Shown in pieces: positions 43,816 to 52,420 of a DNA stretch of 64,000 bases. The position numbers were made by a program, and so were the translations under genes. Source of the stretch: CAYZJV01 sp964473245 (GTDB lineage Bacteria; Spirochaetota; Spirochaetia; Sphaerochaetales; Sphaerochaetaceae); the NCBI GenBank assembly GCA_964473245.1, contig CAYYOL010000003.1, positions 26,002 through 90,001 on the forward strand. The letters are read 5' to 3'. The notes below the pieces were generated by a model. The model saw only the letters and a program-made list of their open reading frames with translations. It ran no database searches and was not told where the DNA came from. Positions within the stretch are counted from its first letter, which is position 1. The number at the start of each line of letters is the position of its first letter.

Positions 43816-45812
43816 TGGCACACGCTGAATCCGTTTTCAAAGATAACTTTCTCGAGTATGCCTCGTACGTAATCAAGGATCGGGCTATCCCGGATATTGT
43901 CGATGGACTTAAACCGGTTCAACGAAGAATTCTCCATTCACTGTTTGAGATGGACGATGGCAAGTTCCATAAAGTAGCGAATGTGGTGGGACACTGCATG
44001 AAGTACCATCCGCATGGAGACTCCTCGATCGGCGATGCACTCGTCCATCTGGCGAATATGAATCTTTTTATAGATCGACAGGGAAACTTCGGCAACGTGA
44101 TGACCGGAGATCCTGCAGCTGCTCCTCGATACATCGAGTGTCGAGCGCTTCCCTTTGCCAAACGAGTTTTGTATAACCCGGAACTGACCGAATTCATCGA
44201 CTCCTATGATGGAAGGAATAAAGAACCGGTCGCTTTTCCGGCAAAACTCCCAGTCGTACTGATTCAAGGTGCGGAGGGGATAGCTGTGGGAATGTCGACA
44301 CGAATCTTGCCCCACAACCTGATTGAAGTGCTCGATGCAGTCGCATCGGTGCTCAAAGGGGAATCATTTGAGCTCTACCCCGATTTTGCCACAGGGGGGC
44401 TCATGGACGTCTCCTCCTACGATGAGGGGGCGGGGAAAGTACTCGTTCGAGCAAAATTGAATACCAAAGATGCGAAACGGATCATCATAGAGGAGCTCCC
44501 ATTCGGAGTGACTACTGAGAAGATGATTCGATCGGTCGAAGATGCAGCGAAGAAGGGGAAATTGAAGATTGCGAGCATAAACGATTTTACCACAGACATG
44601 GTGAACATTGAGATTGTGCTTGCACGAAATACTTACTCCGATGATGTGGTCGATGCATTGTATGCGTTCACGGCATGTGAACAGTCGATCTCGGTGAATC
44701 CGTTGGTCATTTGCGAAGGGATGCCTCGAATCATGCCGGTGTCGGAAATCATCCATTACCATGCAAAATCCTTGGTATCGGTGTTGGAACGAGAGCTGAA
44801 GCTAGAAGAGGGGCATCTGCTTGATCGGTTGCATGCTCGCACACTTGAGCGAATTTTCGTCGAGGAGCGCATCTACAAGAAGATCGAACAGAAACGATCT
44901 CAGGAGGCTATCGAAAAAGCGGTCATAGAGGGATTCAAACCGTTCTCTGATCAGATTTCGAGGCCCGTGACACCGGAAGATGTCGACCGGCTGCTCAAAA
45001 TACCGATTCGTCGAATAAGCCTCTTCGATATAGAAAAAAACAAGGGAGAGATCGAGGAGATCAACGAGAGACTCAAGCAGATTGCGTGGCATCTCGATCA
45101 TATCGTTACCTATGCCATCGATTTTCTAAGCGAGTTACGAGCGAGTGCGGATCCGGAAACCCGGAAGCGAAAGACCGTTATCGGATCGTTCAAGAAGGTC
45201 GATGCTCGAGAAGTTGCGAATCGGGACCTTGCACTCAAATATGACAGCGCTACCGGCTATCTGGGGTATGGCTTGAAAAGTGGCTCTACACAGTGTCTTG
45301 TTTCCCCATTTGACCGAGTGCTGGTCGTGCAGAAGGAGGGATCCTACTTCGTCACCGATGCTCCAGAAAAACTGTTCGTCGGAAAAGGGCTCAGATACTG
45401 CGCCTTAGCGGACAAGGAAGAGCTCGAGAAGATAGTCTTTACTATTATCTATCAGGAGAAGTCGCTGAAATACCTCTTCATCAAACGGTGCCAGATCACA
45501 CAGTTCATCCTGAACCGGACCTATGAACTGTTGCCGAAGGGAAACTTCAAGCTCTATACCCTCTCCACTTTGGATGATGCAAGGGTCACCATCGTGTTCA
45601 AGAAGGGTAAGGGGTATCGGAATCTCGAAGATCGCACCTATTTCTCCCGTTTTTTGGTTAAAGGGGTACGTGCGAATGGGGTGAGGCTCTCCACGAAGGA
45701 GGCTCAGACCATCAGAATCAAGCACGAAGAGGATCCCCATGCGGGAGAGGATGCAGAGCCATCGCTGTTCAAGGATATCGATCCCTTCGAAGACGGTCCG
45801 GTAGAGGAATAA
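43815..45812 (+). CDS. parC: Type IIA topoisomerase cleavage subunit (ParC-like)
   Basis: DNA-breaking subunit partnering the upstream ParE. It has 665 residues. The catalytic Tyr is in AAPRYIECRALPF near residue 107. The quinolone-region helix reads HPHGDSSIGDALVHL, with Ser-Ser at the position linked to resistance in GyrA/ParC. The C-terminal domain is short (about 180 residues), and I see no GyrA-box, which argues for a decatenase rather than a gyrase. It ends 4 nt before the pseudouridine synthase gene. Confidence 0.9.
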   Translation: MAHAESVFKDNFLEYASYVIKDRAIPDIVDGLKPVQRRILHSLFEMDDGKFHKVANVVGHCMKYHPHGDSSIGDALVHLANMNLFIDRQGNFGNVMTGDPAAAPRYIECRALPFAKRVLYNPELTEFIDSYDGRNKEPVAFPAKLPVVLIQGAEGIAVGMSTRILPHNLIEVLDAVASVLKGESFELYPDFATGGLMDVSSYDEGAGKVLVRAKLNTKDAKRIIIEELPFGVTTEKMIRSVEDAAKKGKLKIASINDFTTDMVNIEIVLARNTYSDDVVDALYAFTACEQSISVNPLVICEGMPRIMPVSEIIHYHAKSLVSVLERELKLEEGHLLDRLHARTLERIFVEERIYKKIEQKRSQEAIEKAVIEGFKPFSDQISRPVTPEDVDRLLKIPIRRISLFDIEKNKGEIEEINERLKQIAWHLDHIVTYAIDFLSELRASADPETRKRKTVIGSFKKVDAREVANRDLALKYDSATGYLGYGLKSGSTQCLVSPFDRVLVVQKEGSYFVTDAPEKLFVGKGLRYCALADKEELEKIVFTIIYQEKSLKYLFIKRCQITQFILNRTYELLPKGNFKLYTLSTLDDARVTIVFKKGKGYRNLEDRTYFSRFLVKGVRANGVRLSTKEAQTIRIKHEEDPHAGEDAEPSLFKDIDPFEDGPVEE

Positions 45813-45816
45813 TCAT

Positions 45817-46545
45817 ATGCATGCATTGAAATCGAGGGTGTTGTACGAAGACAATCACCTCATTATAGTTAACAAGTTGCCTGGAGAGCTCGTTCAGGGA
45901 GATAAAACCGGTGATCCCACGCTTGCAGACACGGTACAGGAGTATCTCAAAGAGACATACAGAAAGCCGGGGAATGTATTCATTGGCATTCCTCACAGGA
46001 TCGATCGCCCTACGAGTGGGATCGTGGTGTATGCGAAGACCGAGAAGGCTCTGGTTCGTATGAATGCGCTCTTTCGTGATAACGAAGCGGTCAAGAAGAC
46101 CTATTGGGCTGTAGTGGATAAACTCCCGGCTGTCGATGAGGGTGAGGTAGTTCACTACCTGACTCGGGATACGGTAAAGAACAAGTCAGTTGCGACAGAG
46201 AGGAAGCGGAACAAGAGTCAAGAAGCTCGTATGACCTATCGGGTCGTGGCAGCCTCCAAATCTTTCTATCTTTTAGAGATCGGACTTCTCACCGGAAGGC
46301 ATCACCAGATTCGGGCACAGCTTGCAGCTTTGAAAATTCATATCAAAGGTGACTTGAAGTACGGCGCACAGCGGTCGAACGAACATGGTGGAATCCATCT
46401 GCATGCAAGGAGGATCTCCTTCGTTCATCCAGTCAAGAAGCAGACCCTGACGGTGCTCGCTCCTCCACCGAAGGATGTCGTATGGGATTATCTTGCCTCC
46501 GTAGCATCCGATGCAGATGAGACACTCTGGACTCTGGCCGATTGA
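45817..46545 (+). CDS. RluA-family pseudouridine synthase
   Basis: Isomerises uridine to pseudouridine in rRNA or tRNA. It has 242 residues. The catalytic Asp lies in HRIDRPTSGIVVYAKT near residue 66, and the RluA motif LLTGRHHQIRAQLA is near 163. There is no S4 domain, so it is a short form. GAGGAA lies about 8 nt upstream. It is probably in the parE-parC transcript. RNA target not predictable. Confidence 0.9.
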   Translation: MHALKSRVLYEDNHLIIVNKLPGELVQGDKTGDPTLADTVQEYLKETYRKPGNVFIGIPHRIDRPTSGIVVYAKTEKALVRMNALFRDNEAVKKTYWAVVDKLPAVDEGEVVHYLTRDTVKNKSVATERKRNKSQEARMTYRVVAASKSFYLLEIGLLTGRHHQIRAQLAALKIHIKGDLKYGAQRSNEHGGIHLHARRISFVHPVKKQTLTVLAPPPKDVVWDYLASVASDADETLWTLAD

Positions 46546-46552
46546 GGCGAAT

Positions 46553-49510
46553 CTAACGTTTGGTTGTCACCACACCGAGACGGCTTCTCCCATCGGCTTT
46601 CACGATGAGCGGTTCAGCCGATCTCACGTGCATGAAATGACGAGTCTCTCCGATGTTTTCGAGTCGGTCGAGTTCTTCGAATGCCAGTCTTCCATCGTTG
46701 TGGGATGGGTTTACCGTGAAGTAGATCGTCCCAAGCGAGGTGATGTTTTGAAAGAAATGGGTCCCCTGACTCGGTTCCACCTGGAATCCGGGGAGACTGG
46801 TCTCAATGATCACCGCAGCATTGCTGATCTGAGACCATACCACGGGGATTCCCAGCCAAGGATCACTCGAGCCAAGCCGTCCGGCCACCACTAAGACGTA
46901 CTCTGTATCATTTCGGATGAACTCTGCGTTGATCGCATCGAGTTCAAGCACCATGTCCGCTGTCTTTGCCGGATTGAATGCATCTGCTTTTATATAGACG
47001 ATATCGGTAAGTTTTTCGTTGTGTCCATTACCCATGACATGTCGCGAGACGATATAAGCACGTTCGAGCTCATCGTTTGTGACCTGAAGCGTCTCCGATT
47101 CCAGTCCAGAGACTATGGGGCGAATCTGGAGTAGGCTGAATTCCGGTTTCTTCCACTTTGGTTTGTTCAGGTTGCAGGCGAATTCGATTTCAATCGGGGT
47201 TCCCATGACCCGCTCCCCGAAGGTCAGCAAGTCCTTGATGATCGCGGCAATGGGAAACGAGTTGTATTTTAGAATGCTGTTGAAGGTGATGACCTTTTGC
47301 CCTTTGGCACTCAGTTGATCGACCAACACCCCTCTCGATGAATCGAATGTGGATGCGATATGACGAAGGCTGTCAGGATGTTTCTCCGCTTCGCTCAGGG
47401 GAAGGGATACCAGGTTCTCCGGATTCCCCTCCGGAGTATATGGTTTGGTCATGTCGAGACCATAGAAGTCGGTCTGGGAACTCGACTCCATGCCGCCGAG
47501 GTACTGGAGATTTCTCTTTGGATATGTAGGCGAGAACCGGAACGCCATGCCATTGTCCACAACCGTTTTGCCGAATCCGAAACAGAGCATGCCCACTCCA
47601 TCCTCTGCCTTCTCGGTTCCAATCGGGTAGAAGTTGAGCGATCGGGCCACCCCGGCAAAGTTCGGATACCAGAAGTCTCCGTGTGAACTACCGATCACCT
47701 GTTGAATGATGACTGCCATGCGCTCCTCTTCGACCATATGGTTCGTGGCGCGCAAATACTCTTTGCTCTTGTTGTAGTAGGTAGATGCATAGACACACAC
47801 GATCGCCTCTGCGAGCGACTTCAGGCGTTCTTCGTTGGTTCCTATATTCGGGAGCATGCACGTCTCGTAGACCCCTGCGAACGGTTGGTAGTGAGAGTCT
47901 TCCAGCATGCTCGATGATCGGACTGCGAGGGGGACCTTGAGGATGTTGATAATAGCCTCGAGATCAAGCATCAACTCTTTCGGTAACGGTTTCGAGAGGA
48001 AGATTCTCCGCAATGTTTCATCTGGTAGTGATGCAGCGACCACATCGTACAGATTGTTATCCTCCATGTACTGTGTGAACAGATCGGTTGCAATGACAAT
48101 CGTTCTCGGAATGGAGAGGTACATTGAAGGGTATGTATCGATGATATCACTTTGGCGAAGCTTGAAGTCGATGAATGCGAGACCGCGTCCTTTCCCTCCG
48201 AGTGATCCAGAACCGATACGACTGAAGAACGAGAGCTCGTCGAAGCTGTTTCTGTTGAACTGTGCTATGACACCCTTGCCCCGGTTGACCCGGAACTCTC
48301 TGATCATGGTGACCATGTGCTCTCGCATCTCTTCAGGGCTCGTGAAGTCCTTCACAGCATACGGCCTGAACAGATTCGCCAATACATACAGGCTTCGTGC
48401 CTTGAGCCAACGTGAGAAATCATTTCTGTTCGAGTGCCAGATGAACGAATCTATCGGGACAGTCGGGAGTGTGTGCTGCATCTCTCGCAGATTTTCGGCT
48501 CGAGCAATCTCCTCTCGTGTCTCGGCATCTCTGAAGATGAATGGGCCGAACCCATAGTTGTCGAACACATACTGTTTGAGATCGGTCAATAGTGAAGGGC
48601 TGAGCTTCCAGATGAACGATGAGTGTTCGCTCTTTGCCTGTTCTGCATAATCGTCTTTTGTGGACTGCAACAGAATAGGGAGGTCCGGATTCTGCTCTCT
48701 GACATAGTGGCAGAACTGCAGCCCCGCTTCGCTGTCGGCAACTCCCCCTCGATCGAAGGAGATGTCGGTAATGATTCCAAGTAGGTGTTTCTGGTATGTC
48801 TGGTATAGATCGATAGCCTCTTCGTAGTTTTGTGCAAGGAGGATCTTCGGTCTTCCACGCATTCTCAATGCGGTCGCCCAGGTATTTAACCCTTCACTCA
48901 TACTTACTCGCGTCTGCTGGATTATGGCTGTGTAGAGGATTGGGAGGTAAGATGAATAGAAGCGTACCGAGTTTTCCACAAGTATGATCACCGGAACTTC
49001 AGCAGCAGACTGGGCGTCGTGCAGTGCGTTCATCTTATCTTCGAGCAGTTTTACCATGGCAAGGAAAATGTTCGCATTGCCCTGCCAGTAGTAGAGGTAG
49101 TCGACTGCAGCTGTCTGGTGTTTCTTCACATCTTCGTTCACCCGATGTGATGGCGAGGGAGAGAGGGCGACTATTGGGATCTGCGGATATTGATTCTTGA
49201 TTGCCTGGGCAAGTTCGATCACTGTGGCATTTCCCAGTTCCATCATGGTGACAACCAGATCGAACTTGTTCGTAGCGAGGAGCATGAACACGTCATCGAT
49301 GGTTCGTGCATAGGTGATTTTCGGTGGATTGCTCAGTCCGAGTTGCGTATACTCTCTGAATAGCTCCTCCTCGACTCTTCCGTCCTCTTCAATGAGGAAC
49401 TGGTCGTATTCGCTGCAGAACAGCACGACTTTGTAGATGTGTCGCGCCATGAGTTCGCCGAAAGGGTCGCTGGCCGTCATTAATTTTCTCATAGTGATAT
49501 ATCGTATCAT
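46553..49510 (-). CDS. Receiver-like/PPDK N-terminal-domain fusion protein
   Basis: 985 residues. Two receiver-like domains come first: residues about 25-140, where the phospho-site reads VVTMMELG without Asp, and about 170-310, where IITDISFDRGG keeps it. A PEP-synthase/PPDK ATP-grasp domain follows at about 430-800, with GSGSLGGKGRGLAFID and LAVRSSSMLEDSHYQPFAGV. The phospho-histidine swivel domain and PEP-binding barrel are not seen, so it is not a complete PEP synthase. It may be a nucleotide-dependent phosphotransferase or regulator. Four in-frame ATGs (49510, 49492, 49480, 49450) and no good ribosome site make the start uncertain. Confidence 0.8.
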   Translation of the reverse strand: MIRYITMRKLMTASDPFGELMARHIYKVVLFCSEYDQFLIEEDGRVEEELFREYTQLGLSNPPKITYARTIDDVFMLLATNKFDLVVTMMELGNATVIELAQAIKNQYPQIPIVALSPSPSHRVNEDVKKHQTAAVDYLYYWQGNANIFLAMVKLLEDKMNALHDAQSAAEVPVIILVENSVRFYSSYLPILYTAIIQQTRVSMSEGLNTWATALRMRGRPKILLAQNYEEAIDLYQTYQKHLLGIITDISFDRGGVADSEAGLQFCHYVREQNPDLPILLQSTKDDYAEQAKSEHSSFIWKLSPSLLTDLKQYVFDNYGFGPFIFRDAETREEIARAENLREMQHTLPTVPIDSFIWHSNRNDFSRWLKARSLYVLANLFRPYAVKDFTSPEEMREHMVTMIREFRVNRGKGVIAQFNRNSFDELSFFSRIGSGSLGGKGRGLAFIDFKLRQSDIIDTYPSMYLSIPRTIVIATDLFTQYMEDNNLYDVVAASLPDETLRRIFLSKPLPKELMLDLEAIINILKVPLAVRSSSMLEDSHYQPFAGVYETCMLPNIGTNEERLKSLAEAIVCVYASTYYNKSKEYLRATNHMVEEERMAVIIQQVIGSSHGDFWYPNFAGVARSLNFYPIGTEKAEDGVGMLCFGFGKTVVDNGMAFRFSPTYPKRNLQYLGGMESSSQTDFYGLDMTKPYTPEGNPENLVSLPLSEAEKHPDSLRHIASTFDSSRGVLVDQLSAKGQKVITFNSILKYNSFPIAAIIKDLLTFGERVMGTPIEIEFACNLNKPKWKKPEFSLLQIRPIVSGLESETLQVTNDELERAYIVSRHVMGNGHNEKLTDIVYIKADAFNPAKTADMVLELDAINAEFIRNDTEYVLVVAGRLGSSDPWLGIPVVWSQISNAAVIIETSLPGFQVEPSQGTHFFQNITSLGTIYFTVNPSHNDGRLAFEELDRLENIGETRHFMHVRSAEPLIVKADGRSRLGVVTTKR

Positions 49511-49647
49511 GAAAAGTTTCTCATACCTAGAGTTTCGTGTTCGGAGATTCCTGCGTTGTACAGCTAGTATAAAGCGTGGTATTGATCAAATTGTAAAAGA
49601 TTGGCCCATTTTCTACCGGATACACAAATATATAATTAATATTTTTG

Positions 49648-49676
49648 TTGACAACCAAATAATGGTGATTTACACT
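49648..49676 (+). promoter_or_regulatory. gdhA promoter
   Basis: TTGACA at 49648-49653 (perfect), 17 bp, TACACT at 49671-49676. The leader of about 65 nt carries a small GGAGC/GCTCC hairpin near 49700 and GGGAGG before the ATG. The rest of 49511-49747 is AT-rich and shows no other gene. Confidence 0.75.
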
Positions 49677-49747
49677 GTACCTGAAGTTGTCCGTACGGGA
49701 GCATTGCTCCTGTGCTGTGTCATGTTTCTAGGAAGGGAGGAATTTCC

Positions 49748-51085
49748 ATGTATAAATTAGAAGAGTTCATGGCAGATCTGGAGCGCCGGAATCCTGCAGA
49801 GCCAGAGTTCATTCAGGCTGCCGAAGAAGTTGTAGAGTCGATCATCGATGTTGTCAATGACAATCCAGCCTATGTGAATGCAAAGATTCTCGAACGAATC
49901 ACCGAGCCAGACCGAGTCTTCAGCTTCAAGGTGGAGTGGGAGGATGACAATGGCGATGTACAGGTGAACCGTGGGTATCGGGTACAGTTCAACAATGCTC
50001 TCGGTCCTTACAAAGGCGGTATTCGCTTCCACCCGAGCGTCACACTGGGTTCCTTGAAGTTCCTTGGGTTCGAACAGACGTTCAAGAACAGCCTCACCAC
50101 ACTTCCCATGGGCGGTGGTAAAGGTGGATCGGACTTCAATCCTCGCGGCAAGTCGAACAATGAGATTCTCCGCTTCTGTCGATCGTTCATGACTGAACTT
50201 CAGAAGTATATCGGCCCGAACACTGATGTTCCTGCTGGTGATATTGGTGTCGGTGGTCGTGAAGTCGGGTACATGTATGGTCAGTACAAGCGTCTTCGCG
50301 ACGAGAACACAGGAGTGCTTACTGGTAAGGGGCGCAACTGGGGAGGGTCGGTCATTCGTCCCGAAGCCACCGGATTCGGTTCTATGTACTTCGCCAACGA
50401 GATGGTGAAGGCTCATGGCGATACAATGGAAGGCAAGCGAATCAGTGTGTCTGGTTTCGGTAACGTTGCTTGGGGTGCCGTCATGAAAGCCTCCGAGCTT
50501 GGAGCAAAGGTGGTTACCATCAGTGGTCCGGATGGATACATTTATGATGAAGATGGTGTGAATACCCCCGAGAAGTGGGAGTATATGGTTCAGCTCCGTG
50601 CGTCTAACAACGACGTGGTCGCTCCCTATGCAGCGAAATTCGGCGCGAAGTTCATTGCTAACAAGAAGCCTTGGGAAGTCCCTGTCGATATGGCTTTCCC
50701 TTGTGCCATTCAGAATGAGTTGTCACTCGAAGATGCGAAAACACTCGTTGCAAATGGCGTGAAGTATATTGTAGAGACTTCAAACATGGGGTGCAAGGCA
50801 GATGCCATGGCATACTTCATTGAGAAGAAGATTCCTTTCGGTCCTGGAAAGGCAGCGAACGCCGGTGGTGTCGCAGTCTCCGGTCTCGAGATGTCACAGA
50901 ACGCCATGAAGCTCAGCTGGGATGCCGCAGAGGTAGATGAAAAACTCAAGGGTATCATGCAGAACATTCATGCCGCCTGTATCGCTCATGGCACTGGTTC
51001 AGATGGATACGTCAACTATGTGAAGGGGGCGAATATCGCAGGCTTCAAGAAAGTTGCCGACGCCATGTTGGATCTCGGCTATTAA
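49748..51085 (+). CDS. gdhA: NADP-type glutamate dehydrogenase
   Basis: Assimilates ammonia by reductive amination of 2-oxoglutarate. GGGAGG 7 nt upstream picks the ATG at 49748, giving 445 residues, the hexameric-GDH length. The catalytic Lys motif LPMGGGKGGSDFNPRGKS is near residue 120, the Asp region DVPAGDIGVGGREVG near 165, and the Rossmann motif VSGFGNVAWGA near 235. Strong promoter and terminator bracket a single-gene unit. Confidence 0.97.
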   Translation: MYKLEEFMADLERRNPAEPEFIQAAEEVVESIIDVVNDNPAYVNAKILERITEPDRVFSFKVEWEDDNGDVQVNRGYRVQFNNALGPYKGGIRFHPSVTLGSLKFLGFEQTFKNSLTTLPMGGGKGGSDFNPRGKSNNEILRFCRSFMTELQKYIGPNTDVPAGDIGVGGREVGYMYGQYKRLRDENTGVLTGKGRNWGGSVIRPEATGFGSMYFANEMVKAHGDTMEGKRISVSGFGNVAWGAVMKASELGAKVVTISGPDGYIYDEDGVNTPEKWEYMVQLRASNNDVVAPYAAKFGAKFIANKKPWEVPVDMAFPCAIQNELSLEDAKTLVANGVKYIVETSNMGCKADAMAYFIEKKIPFGPGKAANAGGVAVSGLEMSQNAMKLSWDAAEVDEKLKGIMQNIHAACIAHGTGSDGYVNYVKGANIAGFKKVADAMLDLGY

Positions 51086-51127
51086 TCTGGTTCCCACATC
51101 CTTGCAAAAGGGTAGGTTATGTATCGA

Positions 51128-51154
51128 GGCCGTTCTCTTGTAGAGAGAGCGGCC
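51128..51154 (+). terminator. gdhA terminator
   Basis: GGCCGTTCTC and GAGAGAGCGGCC form a 10-bp stem with one G-U pair and a 5-7 nt loop, followed by TTCTAG. It also contains the -35 box of the next gene's promoter. Confidence 0.6.
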
Positions 51155-51166
51155 TTCTAGTATAAT
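51138..51166 (+). promoter_or_regulatory. M42 peptidase promoter, predicted leaderless
   Basis: TTGTAG at 51138-51143, 17 bp, TATAAT at 51161-51166 (perfect), then 6 nt to the ATG at 51173. The gap has no room for a ribosome site. The -35 region lies in the gdhA terminator stem. Confidence 0.65.
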
Positions 51167-51172
51167 CGGCTC

Positions 51173-52222
51173 ATGAAATCAGATACAGTTGCATTGATCA
51201 AGGAACTTGTCTGCGTTGCAGGCCCAAGTGGGTATGAGCAGGCAGTGGGTGAAATCATTCAGCGAGAAGTGTCCTCGTTCGGAGAGGTCACGACCGATGC
51301 GATAGGCAATATCGTGTGCGAGATTCCCGGAACTCGGGAAGACGGGAAACGTACGTTGTTCGCAGCCCATCAAGATGAGATCGGGTTCATGATATCCGGG
51401 ATCTTGGAGAACGGTTTCCTCCGATTTGTTCCCATCGGCGGATGGAATCCACGGACGCTCCCCTCATCTACAGTCGATATCATTACAGCGGAGGGAGCTG
51501 TTGTGGTCGGCACCATCGGTCAGATTCCACCACATTTTTTGAAACAAGGGGCGGATGAGAAGCCCGAAATCGATAGCATGTCACTGGACATCGGTGCAGA
51601 GAGTGCACGAGATGTCAAAGAAGTCTTTGGTGTCGAGATCGGGAATGTCGCTGTGCCATCTTCCACTTTCAGGTACGATGAACGAAACGGGACCCTCATG
51701 GCAAAGGCCTTCGATGACAGAATCGGCGTGGTTGCACTCATCGAACTTGGCAGGCGTGTACACGAGAAGCCCGTTTCGGGAACTGTCGTGCTTGCGTTCA
51801 CCACTCAGGAGGAGGTCGGTCTCCGTGGAGCCACGGTACTCTCCAGAAATGTCACAGCAGATGCAGCATGGATTGTGGAGGGTGCTCCTGCAGACGATAT
51901 GCCGGGAGGACCAGAGATACCACAGACCTGCGTGGGGAAAGGGGCCCATGTCCGCATATTCGATCCAACCCATATTGGAAACTTGGGGTTGTTGAAGCTT
52001 GCACGCAGCGTTGCCCGAACCCGTGGAATCCAAATCCAAGAGACGGTGAGGAGAGGCGGTGGTACCGATGCGGCAGTGATCGCGCTGGCAGGTAAGGGAA
52101 TTCCGACACTAGTTTCCGGTGTGCCGGTCCGTTATGCACACAGTCATGTGGGCGTGGCCTCTTTGAAGGACTATTTGTCTCTCGTCGATCTATTGTATGC
52201 TGTAGTGGAAGATAGTGAGTGA
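51173..52222 (+). CDS. M42-family metallo-aminopeptidase
   Basis: A 349-residue peptidase of the FrvX/YsdC/TET type, usually a dodecameric dinuclear-metal enzyme. Ligands in order: His in AAHQDEIGF near residue 64, bridging Asp in KAFDDRIG near 182, catalytic Glu pair in TTQEEVGLRG near 215, acid in VEGAPADD, and His in RYAHSHVG near 322. Cytoplasmic peptide recycling is the likely role. Confidence 0.93.
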   Translation: MKSDTVALIKELVCVAGPSGYEQAVGEIIQREVSSFGEVTTDAIGNIVCEIPGTREDGKRTLFAAHQDEIGFMISGILENGFLRFVPIGGWNPRTLPSSTVDIITAEGAVVVGTIGQIPPHFLKQGADEKPEIDSMSLDIGAESARDVKEVFGVEIGNVAVPSSTFRYDERNGTLMAKAFDDRIGVVALIELGRRVHEKPVSGTVVLAFTTQEEVGLRGATVLSRNVTADAAWIVEGAPADDMPGGPEIPQTCVGKGAHVRIFDPTHIGNLGLLKLARSVARTRGIQIQETVRRGGGTDAAVIALAGKGIPTLVSGVPVRYAHSHVGVASLKDYLSLVDLLYAVVEDSE

Positions 52223-52281
52223 AACCTGACAACTCTATGACAGGTATTCCGGTATTGAAGTGACATGGAAGTTATATATAT

Positions 52282-52297
52282 ACACTATATATGGTGT
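52282..52297 (+). promoter_or_regulatory. NrdR-like box 1
   Basis: ACACTATATATGGTGT matches the known NrdR box pattern (ACAC-W-A-T-A-T-A-T-W-GTGT) at 15 of 16 positions. It is 39 bp upstream of the nrdJ -35 box. NrdR represses ribonucleotide reductase genes when dATP is high. Confidence 0.7.
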
Positions 52298-52313
52298 AGT
52301 TTATAGTTAATTA

Positions 52314-52329
52314 ACACAGAATATCACTA
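52314..52329 (+). promoter_or_regulatory. NrdR-like box 2 (degenerate)
   Basis: ACACAGAATATCACTA keeps the left half ACAC-W and central ATAT of the NrdR pattern. It starts 16 bp after box 1, the spacing typical of tandem NrdR boxes. The right half is poor. Confidence 0.4.
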
Positions 52330-52336
52330 TTTTAAC

Positions 52337-52365
52337 TTGCTCCCATTTTGCATTTGTGCTATCGT
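52337..52365 (+). promoter_or_regulatory. nrdJ promoter
   Basis: TTGCTC at 52337-52342, 17 bp, TATCGT at 52360-52365, directly downstream of the tandem NrdR-like boxes. Confidence 0.5.
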
Positions 52366-52420
52366 GAAAGACGCCCGAATGGGCAGAAAATCAAAGACAG
52401 TGGGGGTTGGTATCGTGGCC

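Noticed and set aside
49511..49747. Upstream extension of gdhA or a small gene in the leader
   Set aside because: The strong promoter at 49648-49676 and GGGAGG before 49748 fix the start; the extended frame crosses the promoter region.
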